This document shows, piece by piece, positions 1 through 6,813 of a DNA stretch of 64,000 bases. A program made the translations under genes and the position numbers. The notes under the pieces are model-generated. The model was not told the origin of the DNA and searched no databases. It saw only the letters and a list, made by a program, of their open reading frames with translations. Source of the DNA: Chryseobacterium indoltheticum (GTDB lineage: Bacteria; Bacteroidota; Bacteroidia; Flavobacteriales; Weeksellaceae); contig NZ_CP033929.1 of the NCBI RefSeq assembly GCF_003815915.1, forward strand, positions 3,472,001 through 3,536,000, written 5' to 3'. Positions within the stretch are counted from its first letter, which is position 1, and every line of letters begins with the position of its first letter.

Positions 1-416
1 ATGGTATTTTCAGGGTATTTGGACATGGAAACGTTGGTCTTCTACAAGATGAAAAAACTAAAATAGTGACAGCCGATAAATTTGATATTCAAATGAACAA
101 AAAAAATAAAAATTGGTCTAAAGTTGATTCTATGAAGAACAGTATACTTATACTTTATGCTTGTATGTCCGGATCAGAATTAAATGGAGAAACATCAATT
201 GCAAGGCTTATATCACAAAAACATACAAATACTTTAGTTATAGGATTTGATGGATATGTAGGATTTGGTAAAAATGTAATTAATGGAAATGGAGTAATTA
301 AAAAAGTTAACGTTAACTTGGATTTTCCTGATAATTTTGGTTCTGCTGTTTTTTACAAAAATGGAAAAGAAATTAACAGATTACCATTCAACTATTTTCA
401 ATTATTAAAATACTAA
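1..416 (+). CDS. C-terminal end of a polymorphic (Rhs-type) toxin, partial at 5' end
   Basis: The reading frame is open from the third base of the window, so the gene starts upstream and only its last ~138 residues are seen. GTG at 66 is an internal codon, not a likely start. The fragment reads GHGNVG near its beginning and LYACMSG about 50 residues later. A His-Gly followed by a hydrophobic strand ending in Ala-Cys is the layout of the His/Cys dyad of caspase-like (clan CD) peptidases, so a protease-type tip is possible; this is inference from two motifs. A lipoprotein gene follows 10 bp downstream, and Rhs cassettes lie beyond it, which fits a toxin tip of an Rhs protein whose body is outside the window. 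No Rhs core is visible here, so the Rhs link rests on context. Confidence 0.6.
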   Translation, partial: GIFRVFGHGNVGLLQDEKTKIVTADKFDIQMNKKNKNWSKVDSMKNSILILYACMSGSELNGETSIARLISQKHTNTLVIGFDGYVGFGKNVINGNGVIKKVNVNLDFPDNFGSAVFYKNGKEINRLPFNYFQLLKY

Positions 417-426
417 CTAAATTATT

Positions 427-933
427 ATGAAAAAATTTTTAATAATATTCTTAATTGTCAAATTATTCATTTCTTGTTCTAAAAAAGAAAAAAATATTAA
501 TGACTTGCAAACTTCTTTAATAAATAAAAATGACTCAATTACTAAAGAAGAAAATCCATATATAGCGAATTATGATGATAAAAAAAGAAAAAAAAAATTA
601 TTAGATAGCGCAATTATATATGGTGACACATTGTCTTATCAAGAGGCTTTCAAAGATTTTCTTATTGCCGAACGGTCGCAAGAATTTTTGTATTATTCAA
701 TAAAAATGGGTAAAATACATAATTATGGTGAAGCATATTTTGATACTTATTATATTATGAATTTATTAGATAATCGAAATAAGTATATATCTGAAAAAGA
801 TAAAAAAGTATCGTTATATTATTTATTAAAAGCCTATGAAATGAATAACTCAACTGCCAAAGACAAATTAAATGATTTGTACTTAAAAAAGAATAAAAAA
901 ATTCCAACTTCTGCATCAATATTAGGTGAATAG
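427..933 (+). CDS. Lipoprotein, candidate immunity protein
   Basis: The 168-aa product starts MKKFLIIFLIVKLFISC, a lipoprotein signal with Cys17 as the lipidation site, followed by a Lys/Asn-rich linker. The rest is probably helical and rich in Tyr, Leu and Lys. Its last third, with KAYEMNNSTAKDKLNDLY, resembles a TPR/Sel1-type helix pair, though I cannot assign a family. It lies 10 bp behind the toxin-like fragment and is followed by a stem-loop terminator, so it is the last gene of its module. A periplasm-facing lipoprotein immunity protein is the simplest reading; this is inference from position. Codon use is very AT-rich compared with the Rhs core downstream. Confidence 0.6.
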   Translation: MKKFLIIFLIVKLFISCSKKEKNINDLQTSLINKNDSITKEENPYIANYDDKKRKKKLLDSAIIYGDTLSYQEAFKDFLIAERSQEFLYYSIKMGKIHNYGEAYFDTYYIMNLLDNRNKYISEKDKKVSLYYLLKAYEMNNSTAKDKLNDLYLKKNKKIPTSASILGE

Positions 934-1017
934 ATATTTGTAATCTATCAGAATTAGTGATGAAGCCTTTGTAACTTTAATAACTAATTTTCAAAACTAA
1001 TTAAAAATAAATATTTA

Positions 1018-1050
1018 AAAACGAGAGTGGGAACTCCCTACTCTCGTTTA
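1018..1050 (+). terminator. Stem-loop closing toxin/immunity module 1 (copy 1 of 3)
   Basis: An inverted repeat built on AAACGAGAGT / ACTCTCGTTT with a short loop is followed by a T-rich stretch. The same stem, changed in a few bases but still paired, recurs at 2978-3009 and 6501-6532. Each copy is preceded by a related stretch of about 65 bp that begins near TTAGTGATGAAG or TTAGTGAT. The first two are followed by TTATTTTGAAGATAAAA. The position after the last gene of each module supports a terminator; the repetition suggests it travels with the module. Confidence 0.7.
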
Positions 1051-1204
1051 TTTTGAAGATAAAACATATCAAATGATTGAGAATCATTCCTTGTGTATAA
1101 GATTTAGTGATGGAAGAAATTGTTTTAATTTTTAAAAATTTACCGAAGTAGATTACGGAAATGCTAAGGTAACCCAGAATGTTTACCGTGCAGACGGAAC
1201 AAAA

Positions 1205-2185
1205 GTGAAGAAGATCTTTGGAGATATAGAAACCAATTATCTGGACGGGTTTCAGTATAAATCTACCAGAACCTCGGAATCAGTTGACGGATCAATAGGA
1301 GACCCCAATGAAGTGGCTGAAATGAAGCTCAGGATCATTCCGACCTCGGAAGGATATTATGATGCATGGCTTAACCAATATATTTACCAGTTTACCGATC
1401 ATCTGGGAAATGTAAGACTTAGCTATTCTGATACCAATAAAGACGGAATTATCCAGCCCAGACAGTTTGCAACGGCCAAATGTACACCCGGAAAACCGCC
1501 CTTTAACATCCCTACGTGTATCGTATCATGGCAGCCGGGAGAGATTGTAGAGAGTAACACATACTATCCGTTTGGGTTACTGCATAATTACACGGCTACT
1601 ACACAGAATGCCTACCAATATAAATATAACGGAAAGGAATTGCAGGAGACCGGAATGTATGATTACGGTGCAAGAATGTATATGCCGGATCTTGGAAGAT
1701 GGGGAGTTGTAGATCCGTTGGCAGAGAGTTATCGAAGATGGTCACCATATCATTATGCGATGAACAATCCTGTCAAGTTTACCGACCCCGATGGAATGGG
1801 ATCATACGATGAAAATGGAGAATGGCACAGTGAAATGGAGGATTTCTGGAATTATCATGGCTATGCGAACGGACCTACACAGAATTCTTATTCATCTTAT
1901 AGCTCACTAACTTATAATAGTGGAACTAATCCGGATGGCGGCGGAGGCGGTTCGGTAACAGTGGGTGATCTTTTGGATGCTTTGTTAGCTTCTTCTAATG
2001 AAAGCTCATTGAGCTCTTGGATGAAGGCAAATATTGGTAATGGATTTAGTTTTATACAAGAAGAGCCAAACCCTATTAGAAAATATTTAAAAAATAAAAC
2101 TAATTTTAATAGTTGGGGTATTGAAACAACTGAGATACAATATCAATTAGATCATGAAAATACTATTTTAGAATTAAACAGATAA
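1205..2185 (+). CDS. Rhs-core fragment with toxin tip, cassette 1 (truncated N-terminus, frameshifted tip)
   Basis: The 326-aa frame carries the end of an Rhs repeat domain (YRADGTKVKK just upstream of the GTG, then TDHLGNVRLSY) and the Rhs-associated core (YPFGLLHNY, KYNGKELQ, YDYGARMYMPDLGRW, VDPLAESYRRWSPYHYAMNNP, DPDGM). Homology resumes at about 1139 right after a stop at 1133, with no ATG and no normal start, so the cassette has no N-terminal half or secretion region. Core residues run to about 200, then a Gly/Ser/Tyr linker, then a short unique tip. The frame ends at 2183-2185, but a second frame, open from 2158 to 2553, continues a plausible tip, so one base seems lost near 2158-2185. 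It is probably a displaced, silent Rhs 3' cassette that could be brought back by recombination. Confidence 0.75.
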   Translation: MKKIFGDIETNYLDGFQYKSTRTSESVDGSIGDPNEVAEMKLRIIPTSEGYYDAWLNQYIYQFTDHLGNVRLSYSDTNKDGIIQPRQFATAKCTPGKPPFNIPTCIVSWQPGEIVESNTYYPFGLLHNYTATTQNAYQYKYNGKELQETGMYDYGARMYMPDLGRWGVVDPLAESYRRWSPYHYAMNNPVKFTDPDGMGSYDENGEWHSEMEDFWNYHGYANGPTQNSYSSYSSLTYNSGTNPDGGGGGSVTVGDLLDALLASSNESSLSSWMKANIGNGFSFIQEEPNPIRKYLKNKTNFNSWGIETTEIQYQLDHENTILELNR

Positions 2186-2223
2186 TTAAGCAAACAGAAG
2201 AACTTACAAATAATGTAGATAGT

Positions 2224-2553
2224 GTGATGGACTGGACGCCAGGAATAAGTGGATTGAAGGGTGTTTATGATTTTGTTAAGGAGGGCACTAAATCTCTGAA
2301 TCCTGCAACACTTATATTTGTGTTGGGGTCTACAACAATTATGATTGAGAGTTCTAACGCTAAAAACTTTACAGAAATGTATAGAGATGTTCAAAGCAAT
2401 TACAATGATATGCATGCTAAAAACGCAGCCAATATGAAAGGAATTACGGTAAACATTGATATGATTAAAGGTCCTCAAAATCATATTTGGTCAAGATATA
2501 GTTTTTATGATATAAGTACACATCGATATTTAGGAGGAAGAACTTTTGAATAA
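2224..2553 (+). CDS. Second half of the cassette 1 toxin tip (displaced by frameshift)
   Basis: The 109-aa frame starts at GTG 2224 but is open back to 2158, overlapping the end of the Rhs frame. Read across the overlap it continues the Rhs tip smoothly (…ELNR to IIKQTEELTNNV). It has one hydrophobic stretch, NPATLIFVLGSTTIMI, and ends in a polar segment containing HIWSRYSFYDIS and HRYLGG. No toxin family is recognised. Its position before a small membrane protein gene fits a toxin tip and immunity pair. An independent small gene with a GTG start cannot be excluded, but there is no clear ribosome binding site. Confidence 0.5.
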   Translation: MMDWTPGISGLKGVYDFVKEGTKSLNPATLIFVLGSTTIMIESSNAKNFTEMYRDVQSNYNDMHAKNAANMKGITVNIDMIKGPQNHIWSRYSFYDISTHRYLGGRTFE

Positions 2554-2562
2554 ATTAAAAAT

Positions 2563-2832
2563 ATGAAACTAAAAGTAACTGTATTAGTATTAACTATTCT
2601 TATATTTTTTATTAGAATATTTTACAAAGAATCAACAAATTTGCTTGATAAGAATTTTAATCATTTTTTTGCAATAAGTTTTGACAGAGTTGTAATATAT
2701 GTTTATCAAATATTTGTATTTCTCTTTATTACATCTGTTAAGAAAATTAATATAATAATAGTTTTAATTTTATTATTAATCAATCTCTTTTTAATTATTT
2801 GCTATACGATTCCTCTTAGCGATTTGGGGTAA
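2563..2832 (+). CDS. Small membrane protein, candidate immunity protein of cassette 1
   Basis: The 89-aa product has three hydrophobic segments, roughly residues 2-18, 40-57 and 63-83, so it should sit in the inner membrane. It starts with ATG 9 bp after the tip frame ends. A membrane immunity protein would suit a toxin that acts on membranes, and the tip has one hydrophobic segment, but this pairing is inferred from order alone. The base composition is extremely AT-rich. The module then ends with the related stem-loop at 2978-3009. Confidence 0.55.
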   Translation: MKLKVTVLVLTILIFFIRIFYKESTNLLDKNFNHFFAISFDRVVIYVYQIFVFLFITSVKKINIIIVLILLLINLFLIICYTIPLSDLG

Positions 2833-2977
2833 TGATATTATATAAAAGTGGCAATGTATTAGAACTGTTGGTTTCCAATAGTGATTGATATTTAAGGTAA
2901 TGAATTAGAGTTAGTGATGAAGCTTTTATAAAACTTAAATCACTAATTTTCATAATTAATTAAAAATAAATATTTAA

Positions 2978-3009
2978 AAACAAGAGTAGACATTCCCTAC
3001 TGTTGTTTA
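2978..3009 (+). terminator. Stem-loop closing module 2 (copy 2 of 3)
   Basis: AAACAAGAGTAG pairs with CTACTGTTGTTT with one mismatch. The flanks match copy 1 closely: about 65 bp upstream beginning GTTAGTGATGAAGC, and downstream TTATTTTGAAGATAAAA. The Rhs core restarts about 40 bp further on, at about 3049. Confidence 0.7.
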
Positions 3010-3114
3010 TTTTGAAGATAAAAACATTTTTAATCTAATTATTTAAATTTACCGAACCAAGTTACCCAGAACGGTACCGTATCAAAATATACCTACCGTG
3101 CAGACGGGGTAAAA

Positions 3115-3813
3115 GTGAAGAAGATCTTTGGAGATATAGAAACCAATTATCTGGACGGGTTTCAGTATAAATCTACCAGAACCTCGGAATCAGTTGACGG
3201 ATCAATAGGAGACCCCAATGAAGTGGCTGAAATGCAGCTCAGGATCATTCCGACCTCGGAGGGATATTATGATGCATGGCTTAACCAATATATTTACCAG
3301 TTTACCGATCATCTGGGAAATGTAAGACTTAGCTATTCTGATACCAATAAAGACGGTATTATCCAGCCAAGACAGTTTGCAACGGCCAAATGTACACCCG
3401 GAAAACCGCCCTTTAACATCCCTACGTGTATCGTATCATGGCAGCCGGGAGAGATTGTAGAGAGTAACACATACTATCCGTTTGGGTTACTGCATAATTA
3501 CACGGCTACTACACAGAATGCCTACCAATACAAGTACAACGGAAAGGAACTGCAAGAGTCTGGCATGTATGACTATGGTGCGAGAATGTATATGCCGGAT
3601 CTTGGAAGATGGGGTGTGGTGGATCCACTGGCAGAAAGCTATAGAAGATGGTCACCATATCATTATGCAATGAACAATCCTGTCAAGTTTACCGACCCCG
3701 ATGGAATGGGATCATACGATGAAAATGGAGAATGGCACAGTGAAATGGAGGATTTCTGGGAATTATCATGGCTATGCGAACGGACCTACACAGAATTCTT
3801 ATTCATCTTATAG
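3115..3813 (+). pseudogene. Rhs-core fragment, cassette 2 (frameshifted at its 3' end)
   Basis: This is a near copy of cassette 1, offset by 1910 bp, with the same Rhs-core motifs (TDHLGNVRLSY, YPFGLLHNY, YDYGARMYMPDLGRW, DPDGM). It also starts at a GTG inside a frame that has Rhs homology from about 3049 but no ordinary start. At about 3758-3761 it has three G where cassette 1 has two (ATTTCTGGGAATT versus ATTTCTGGAATT, near 1845-1853). The extra base sends the frame into a short false end at 3813, and the true continuation lies in the frame of 3701-4471. The core is therefore cut off from its toxin tip. A sequencing error in a G run cannot be ruled out. Confidence 0.75.
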
Positions 3814-4471
3814 CTCATTAACTTATAATAGTGGAAGTAATCCGGATGGCGGCGGCGGAGGTGGTTCGGTAACAGTGGGGGATCTTTTGGATGCTTTGTT
3901 AGCTTCTTCTAATGAAAGCTCATTGAGCCCTTGGATGCAAAATTATCTTGATGGAAATGATTTTACAGACTGTTGCCCTGGAGAAAATGACTTATTAAAA
4001 GGAGTTGTTAATGGAGCAATAGGTACTTTGGAAGACAGCTTTGGATTGGTAGGATTAGGTATTAAGATGATTGGCGGAAAAGAAGACCTAATCCCAAGAT
4101 TATCAACAAAAGACAAAACTGCCGAACTTACCGGGATTCTACTTTTCGCTGCAATGGAACCAACTCCAGGAGGAGAAATAAGTGCAGGAGGAAAAGCCTT
4201 AAAAAATTTACATAAAACTTCTGGATGGGTAAAAAAATCAATATTTAATTCCTTAGATCCGGTCATACAAAAAAAAGTTATAAAAGCAATTGATAAAGGC
4301 ATAGTCTCGCCTGTAAATAATAGTGGAATAGTTAAACTTACAGCTACAGAAGCTAAAGCAACAGGCTATGCATATAAAATTAAAATCTTAGGTAAGGGTG
4401 GAGACATAAGAATATATGGAAATGCAAATGCAAAGGGACATATATTTTTTGAAAAAATATCGGGACATTAA
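3701..4471 (+). CDS. Toxin tip of cassette 2 (frame continuing after the frameshift)
   Basis: Only the part after about 3761 is genuine; the first ~20 codons are the wrong frame of the Rhs core. It then has the shared linker (NYHGYANGPTQNS, a poly-Gly run, VTVGDLLDALLASSNESS) and a unique tip of about 160 residues. The tip holds a hydrophobic region (LTGILLFAAMEPTPGG) followed by a basic C-terminal domain ending YAYKIKILGKGGDIRIYG and FFEKISGH. The short beta-rich, Lys-rich end with a late His resembles small secreted RNase tips, but I cannot name the family. A candidate immunity gene follows 13 bp later. Confidence 0.6.
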   Translation: MEWDHTMKMENGTVKWRISGNYHGYANGPTQNSYSSYSSLTYNSGSNPDGGGGGGSVTVGDLLDALLASSNESSLSPWMQNYLDGNDFTDCCPGENDLLKGVVNGAIGTLEDSFGLVGLGIKMIGGKEDLIPRLSTKDKTAELTGILLFAAMEPTPGGEISAGGKALKNLHKTSGWVKKSIFNSLDPVIQKKVIKAIDKGIVSPVNNSGIVKLTATEAKATGYAYKIKILGKGGDIRIYGNANAKGHIFFEKISGH

Positions 4472-4484
4472 TAATATATAAAAA

Positions 4485-4775
4485 ATGAATTATAAAAAAG
4501 ACATAGAAGATATTTTTGAACTTAGTAAATCATATCTTAATAAATGTTTAGGGGATGATGAATTAGCTAATGAAATAATTGATACATATGGCGAACTTAA
4601 TTTTATGTTTATTATAAATGAGGTTCAATATATTTTTTATAATAAAAATGAATGGTTAAATAACTGTTATAGAGTTAATATAGATATTGAACATCTTGAA
4701 AAAAAGGTAGGACACTACATTTTATATCTTGATGATAATCGAAACTTTGTAGATGAGTTTTTTCATTTGGATTAA
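4485..4775 (+). CDS. Small acidic protein, candidate immunity protein of cassette 2
   Basis: The 96-aa product is acidic (many Glu and Asp) and has no signal peptide or membrane segment, so it should be cytoplasmic. An acidic cytoplasmic partner suits the basic C-terminal tip encoded 13 bp upstream. No family is recognised. It has an ATG start, and the gene order core-tip-small gene matches the other modules. Confidence 0.55.
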   Translation: MNYKKDIEDIFELSKSYLNKCLGDDELANEIIDTYGELNFMFIINEVQYIFYNKNEWLNNCYRVNIDIEHLEKKVGHYILYLDDNRNFVDEFFHLD

Positions 4776-4827
4776 ATAAGGCTAATCAATAACAAGTAAT
4801 TAATAGAATTTTAAAAATTTATAAATA

Positions 4828-4992
4828 ATGGAAAACTTTAAGATTTTATTTCCAGCGGGATATAATATTACGGAAATAAGTGCTGATAATATAGATGTTA
4901 ATGTACTTTTATCAAATGGATTTTTTTTATTTTGCTACATTTTTACTATTTCAAACATAAAAAATCTAATGAATACTGCTGATCTTTTATAA
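4828..4992 (+). pseudogene. Truncated small gene, possible immunity remnant
   Basis: A 54-codon frame starts MENFKILFPAGYNITEISAD and ends at a TAA at 4990-4992 after a hydrophobic run (FFLFCYIFTISNIKNLMN). It has a normal ATG after an A-rich leader. It looks like the first part of a longer small protein whose 3' end is lost, because the next 30 bp have no continuing frame and an unrelated toxin fragment begins at 5025. It may also be a real 54-aa gene; I cannot decide. Confidence 0.4.
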
Positions 4993-5024
4993 TAATACAA
5001 ACGGAAATACTGTTGAGGTAATAG

Positions 5025-5261
5025 TCTTCAGGGGGAACAATATCAAAACAAGCTTTCTATAATAGAGCAATTAATTTAGCAGATAACCAGATTGGACGAA
5101 ATATTTATGGATTTACATCTAAACAAGGATGGATGTTTAAATTTAATTCTAAAACTGGAGAGTTTTTAAAAATACATCGAAAGGGCTACATTGAAACATT
5201 TTTTCGTCTCTCTCAAGGACTAGATTATTATCGTAAACAAGTACAATTATATGGTAAATAA
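5025..5261 (+). pseudogene. Toxin-tip fragment, RelE/colicin-like RNase type, lacking a start
   Basis: An open frame from 5025 (just after a TAG at 5022) to the TAA at 5259-5261 encodes about 78 residues with no start in the first half. It reads AFYNRAINLADNQI, then YGFTSKQGWMFKFN, SKTGEFLKIHRKG and IETFFRLSQGLDYY, ending LYGK. A Lys-rich beta sheet with a [KR]-x-[IV]-x-T-[FY]-[FY]-R strand is the pattern of BECR-fold (Barnase/EndoU/colicin E5/RelE) tips of polymorphic toxins. The family match is from memory of the pattern. There is no Rhs core in front, so it is an orphan tip. Confidence 0.55.
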
Positions 5262-5517
5262 TAAACACAAAAAACATCAATGTCCATGTTGTGAATATTT
5301 CACATTAAACAATAAAGCCAATAATACTTTTCAAATTTGTCCAGTCTGCTATTAGGAGGATGACGGGGTACAAATGTTAGACCCAACATATATAGGAGGA
5401 GCAAATGCTGTGAGCTTAATACAAGCTAAAGAAAATTTAAAAAAAATTGGAGCTGTAGAACAACGATTCATTTATCTTGTTCGCCCACCTTTAGAGGAAG
5501 AAAAAGATATTTCTTAA
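5251..5517 (+). pseudogene. Cysteine-rich CPCC-type protein with internal stop
   Basis: From ATG 5251 the frame reads CPCCEYFTL and then ICPVCY, meets TAG at 5353-5355, and continues EDDGVQMLDPTYIGGAN and onwards to TAA at 5515-5517. The CPCC start, the second CPVC pair and the expected Trp-Glu-Asp-Asp-Gly-Val-Gln after CY are typical of the cysteine-rich CPCC domain, a small zinc-ribbon-like domain often found next to polymorphic toxin tips. TGG (Trp) to TAG fits the break exactly. The start overlaps the end of the nuclease-like tip, the usual toxin then immunity order. Confidence 0.7.
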
Positions 5518-5546
5518 GTAATTTGGGTAATATTTCACAGCTAGTA

Positions 5547-5736
5547 ATGATTATGAATAAATTTAAAATACATCTTGAAACTGACACTATTATTAAACAT
5601 AAAAATAGTATTACAGGTATTATATATTTTGATTTTAATGGTATTTTATTTCCCGAAAAAAGACTGGAACGACTTCATCATTGTTCTTCTAAATAATTGG
5701 ATGCAATCATCTTATAATAACCTAAGTTCGGGTTAA
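5547..5736 (+). pseudogene. Small frameshifted gene, possible immunity remnant
   Basis: ATG 5547 opens a frame reading NKFKIHLETDTIIKHKN and IIYFDFNGILFPEK. In this frame it ends at 5694-5696. If one A is removed from the A6 run near 5656-5662 the frame continues DWNDFIIVLLNNWMQ to a TAA at 5734-5736. The Trp/Asp-rich continuation is much more protein-like than the observed frame, so one inserted base in the A run is likely. No family is recognised; it sits among other immunity-like genes. Confidence 0.55.
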
Positions 5737-5756
5737 GGACAGCTTTAAAATAATTG

Positions 5757-5790
5757 ACCATCATTTACTTTTTTCAAGTTTAATGATGGT
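5757..5790 (+). terminator. Weak inverted repeat after the broken module
   Basis: ACCATCATT pairs with AATGATGGT across a 16-nt loop containing a T run. It follows the frameshifted gene and precedes the intact gene at 5857. The long loop makes a terminator role uncertain. Confidence 0.35.
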
Positions 5791-5856
5791 TTACCGTCCT
5801 AAATAAGACATCTAAATAATTGGTGCCAACTTGCAAAACCATTAAGATAATTTTAT

Positions 5857-6387
5857 ATGATAGAATTTAAGGAATTAATTAATAAAAAGGTTTCCAGATT
5901 ATTTCTTGTTATCTGGACGCCGTGGGGAGAAGAAAATGAATGTGATATTGATATATCTTTTGGTTTCGTTTTCAAAGATGAACCCAATAAATTATGCATT
6001 ATAAGTGTAGATAAGGATGAATTATGGTCTCCTTACATTTTTGATGAATCATTACCGCAGTATATATATACTTGGGATGAATTTTATCCTCGAATGAAAA
6101 CATGGATGAAAGCCGAAGACGACAGCTTAATTATAGGGAGGGAATATTACGATGTGACTAAATCTGAAAAATTTAAAGCAATTATTAATGCTGAAATTGA
6201 GGAAATAGATGTTTTAAATATAGAAGGTAATCCTGAACCATTTGGTTTAAGAATTCTTTTTAAGGATGATTATATTATTTCTATACCAAATTCTGATGGC
6301 AATACAGTCGAAACAAAAGCGTTTAATAAGAATGATTGTATTAGTAATTTTAAACAATTAGGAAATATAATATACTCAAAAGTGTAG
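5857..6387 (+). CDS. Hypothetical acidic protein, candidate orphan immunity protein
   Basis: The 176-aa product is intact, acidic and without signal or membrane segment. It contains WTPWGEENECDIDISFGFVF, and a C-terminal half with FGLRILFKDDYIISIPN and DGNTVETKAF. These alternating strands resemble small cytoplasmic immunity proteins, but I recognise no family. It starts with ATG and is the last gene before the third stem-loop. No matching tip lies directly in front of it, so if it is an immunity gene it is an orphan that could protect against toxins of neighbours. Confidence 0.55.
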   Translation: MIEFKELINKKVSRLFLVIWTPWGEENECDIDISFGFVFKDEPNKLCIISVDKDELWSPYIFDESLPQYIYTWDEFYPRMKTWMKAEDDSLIIGREYYDVTKSEKFKAIINAEIEEIDVLNIEGNPEPFGLRILFKDDYIISIPNSDGNTVETKAFNKNDCISNFKQLGNIIYSKV

Positions 6388-6500
6388 GAAGATCTAAGCA
6401 ATTAATAATTATTAAATAAGATAATGTTTCAGAGTTAGTGATATTGACTTTTAAAAATTCAAAAAACTGATTTTCAGCATAATTAAAATACAAATAACCA

Positions 6501-6532
6501 AATCAAGAGTAGGTATTCCCCTACTCTTGATT
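6501..6532 (+). terminator. Stem-loop closing the last Rhs module (copy 3 of 3)
   Basis: AATCAAGAGTAGG pairs perfectly with CCTACTCTTGATT across the 6-nt loop TATTCC, followed by ATTTTT. The preceding GTTAGTGAT and the stem core are shared with copies 1 and 2, but the arms differ by paired changes, which supports selection for the structure. Confidence 0.75.
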
Positions 6533-6551
6533 ATTTTTGGAGAAAAAACAA

Positions 6552-6716
6552 ACTGACGCTTTTAGAACGACACAATATATTGATGGATTTCAGTACAGAA
6601 CAAAAACAGGTATTGCCGGAGGCACTATTGGTCTACAGTTTTTTGCAACCTCAGAAGGCTATTTTGATTTTGTAAATAATCCTCGCTTCCGCACTACTGT
6701 ATCGTGTGACATATAA
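6552..6716 (+). pseudogene. Rhs-core remnant
   Basis: About 54 residues ending at TAA 6714-6716 read YIDGFQYRTKTGI, GLQFFATSEGYFDF and NPRFRTT. These align with YLDGFQYKSTRT and IPTSEGYYDAW of cassettes 1 and 2, but the DNA is clearly diverged and the rest of the core is missing. There is no start codon, and the fragment directly follows stem-loop copy 3, as the core follows copies 1 and 2. It is the degraded start of a third cassette. Confidence 0.7.
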
Positions 6717-6724
6717 ACAAAAAC

Positions 6725-6749
6725 CCTCGCAAAATGCGAGGATTTTTTT
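6725..6749 (+). terminator. Bidirectional terminator between Rhs array and lpx operon
   Basis: CCTCGC / GCGAGG stem with an AAAAT loop, T7 on the + side (6743-6749) and an A-rich run before the left arm that gives a U tract on the - side. It can end the + strand Rhs region and the - strand lpx/efp operon. Confidence 0.75.
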
Positions 6750-6813
6750 ATCTAATGTTCTGTTTTGTATACGAAAACAGACTAAAGCATCGGCAATATT
6801 TTTAAATTTACCT

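Noticed and set aside
2152..2484. Minus-strand frame of 110 codons under the cassette 1 tip
   Set aside because: It runs opposite a better-supported tip frame, has no plausible start context and shows no domain.
3482..3673. Plus-strand frame of 63 codons in Rhs cassette 2
   Set aside because: It is an alternative frame of the conserved Rhs core, which is coding in the frame of 3115.
3943..4302. Minus-strand frame of 119 codons under the cassette 2 tip
   Set aside because: Opposite a clear Rhs tip and linker; composition is that of a shadow frame.
1..6716. Functional Rhs toxin delivery system
   Set aside because: No N-terminal Rhs half, no secretion marker and no intact core-tip frame is present here; only cassettes and remnants.
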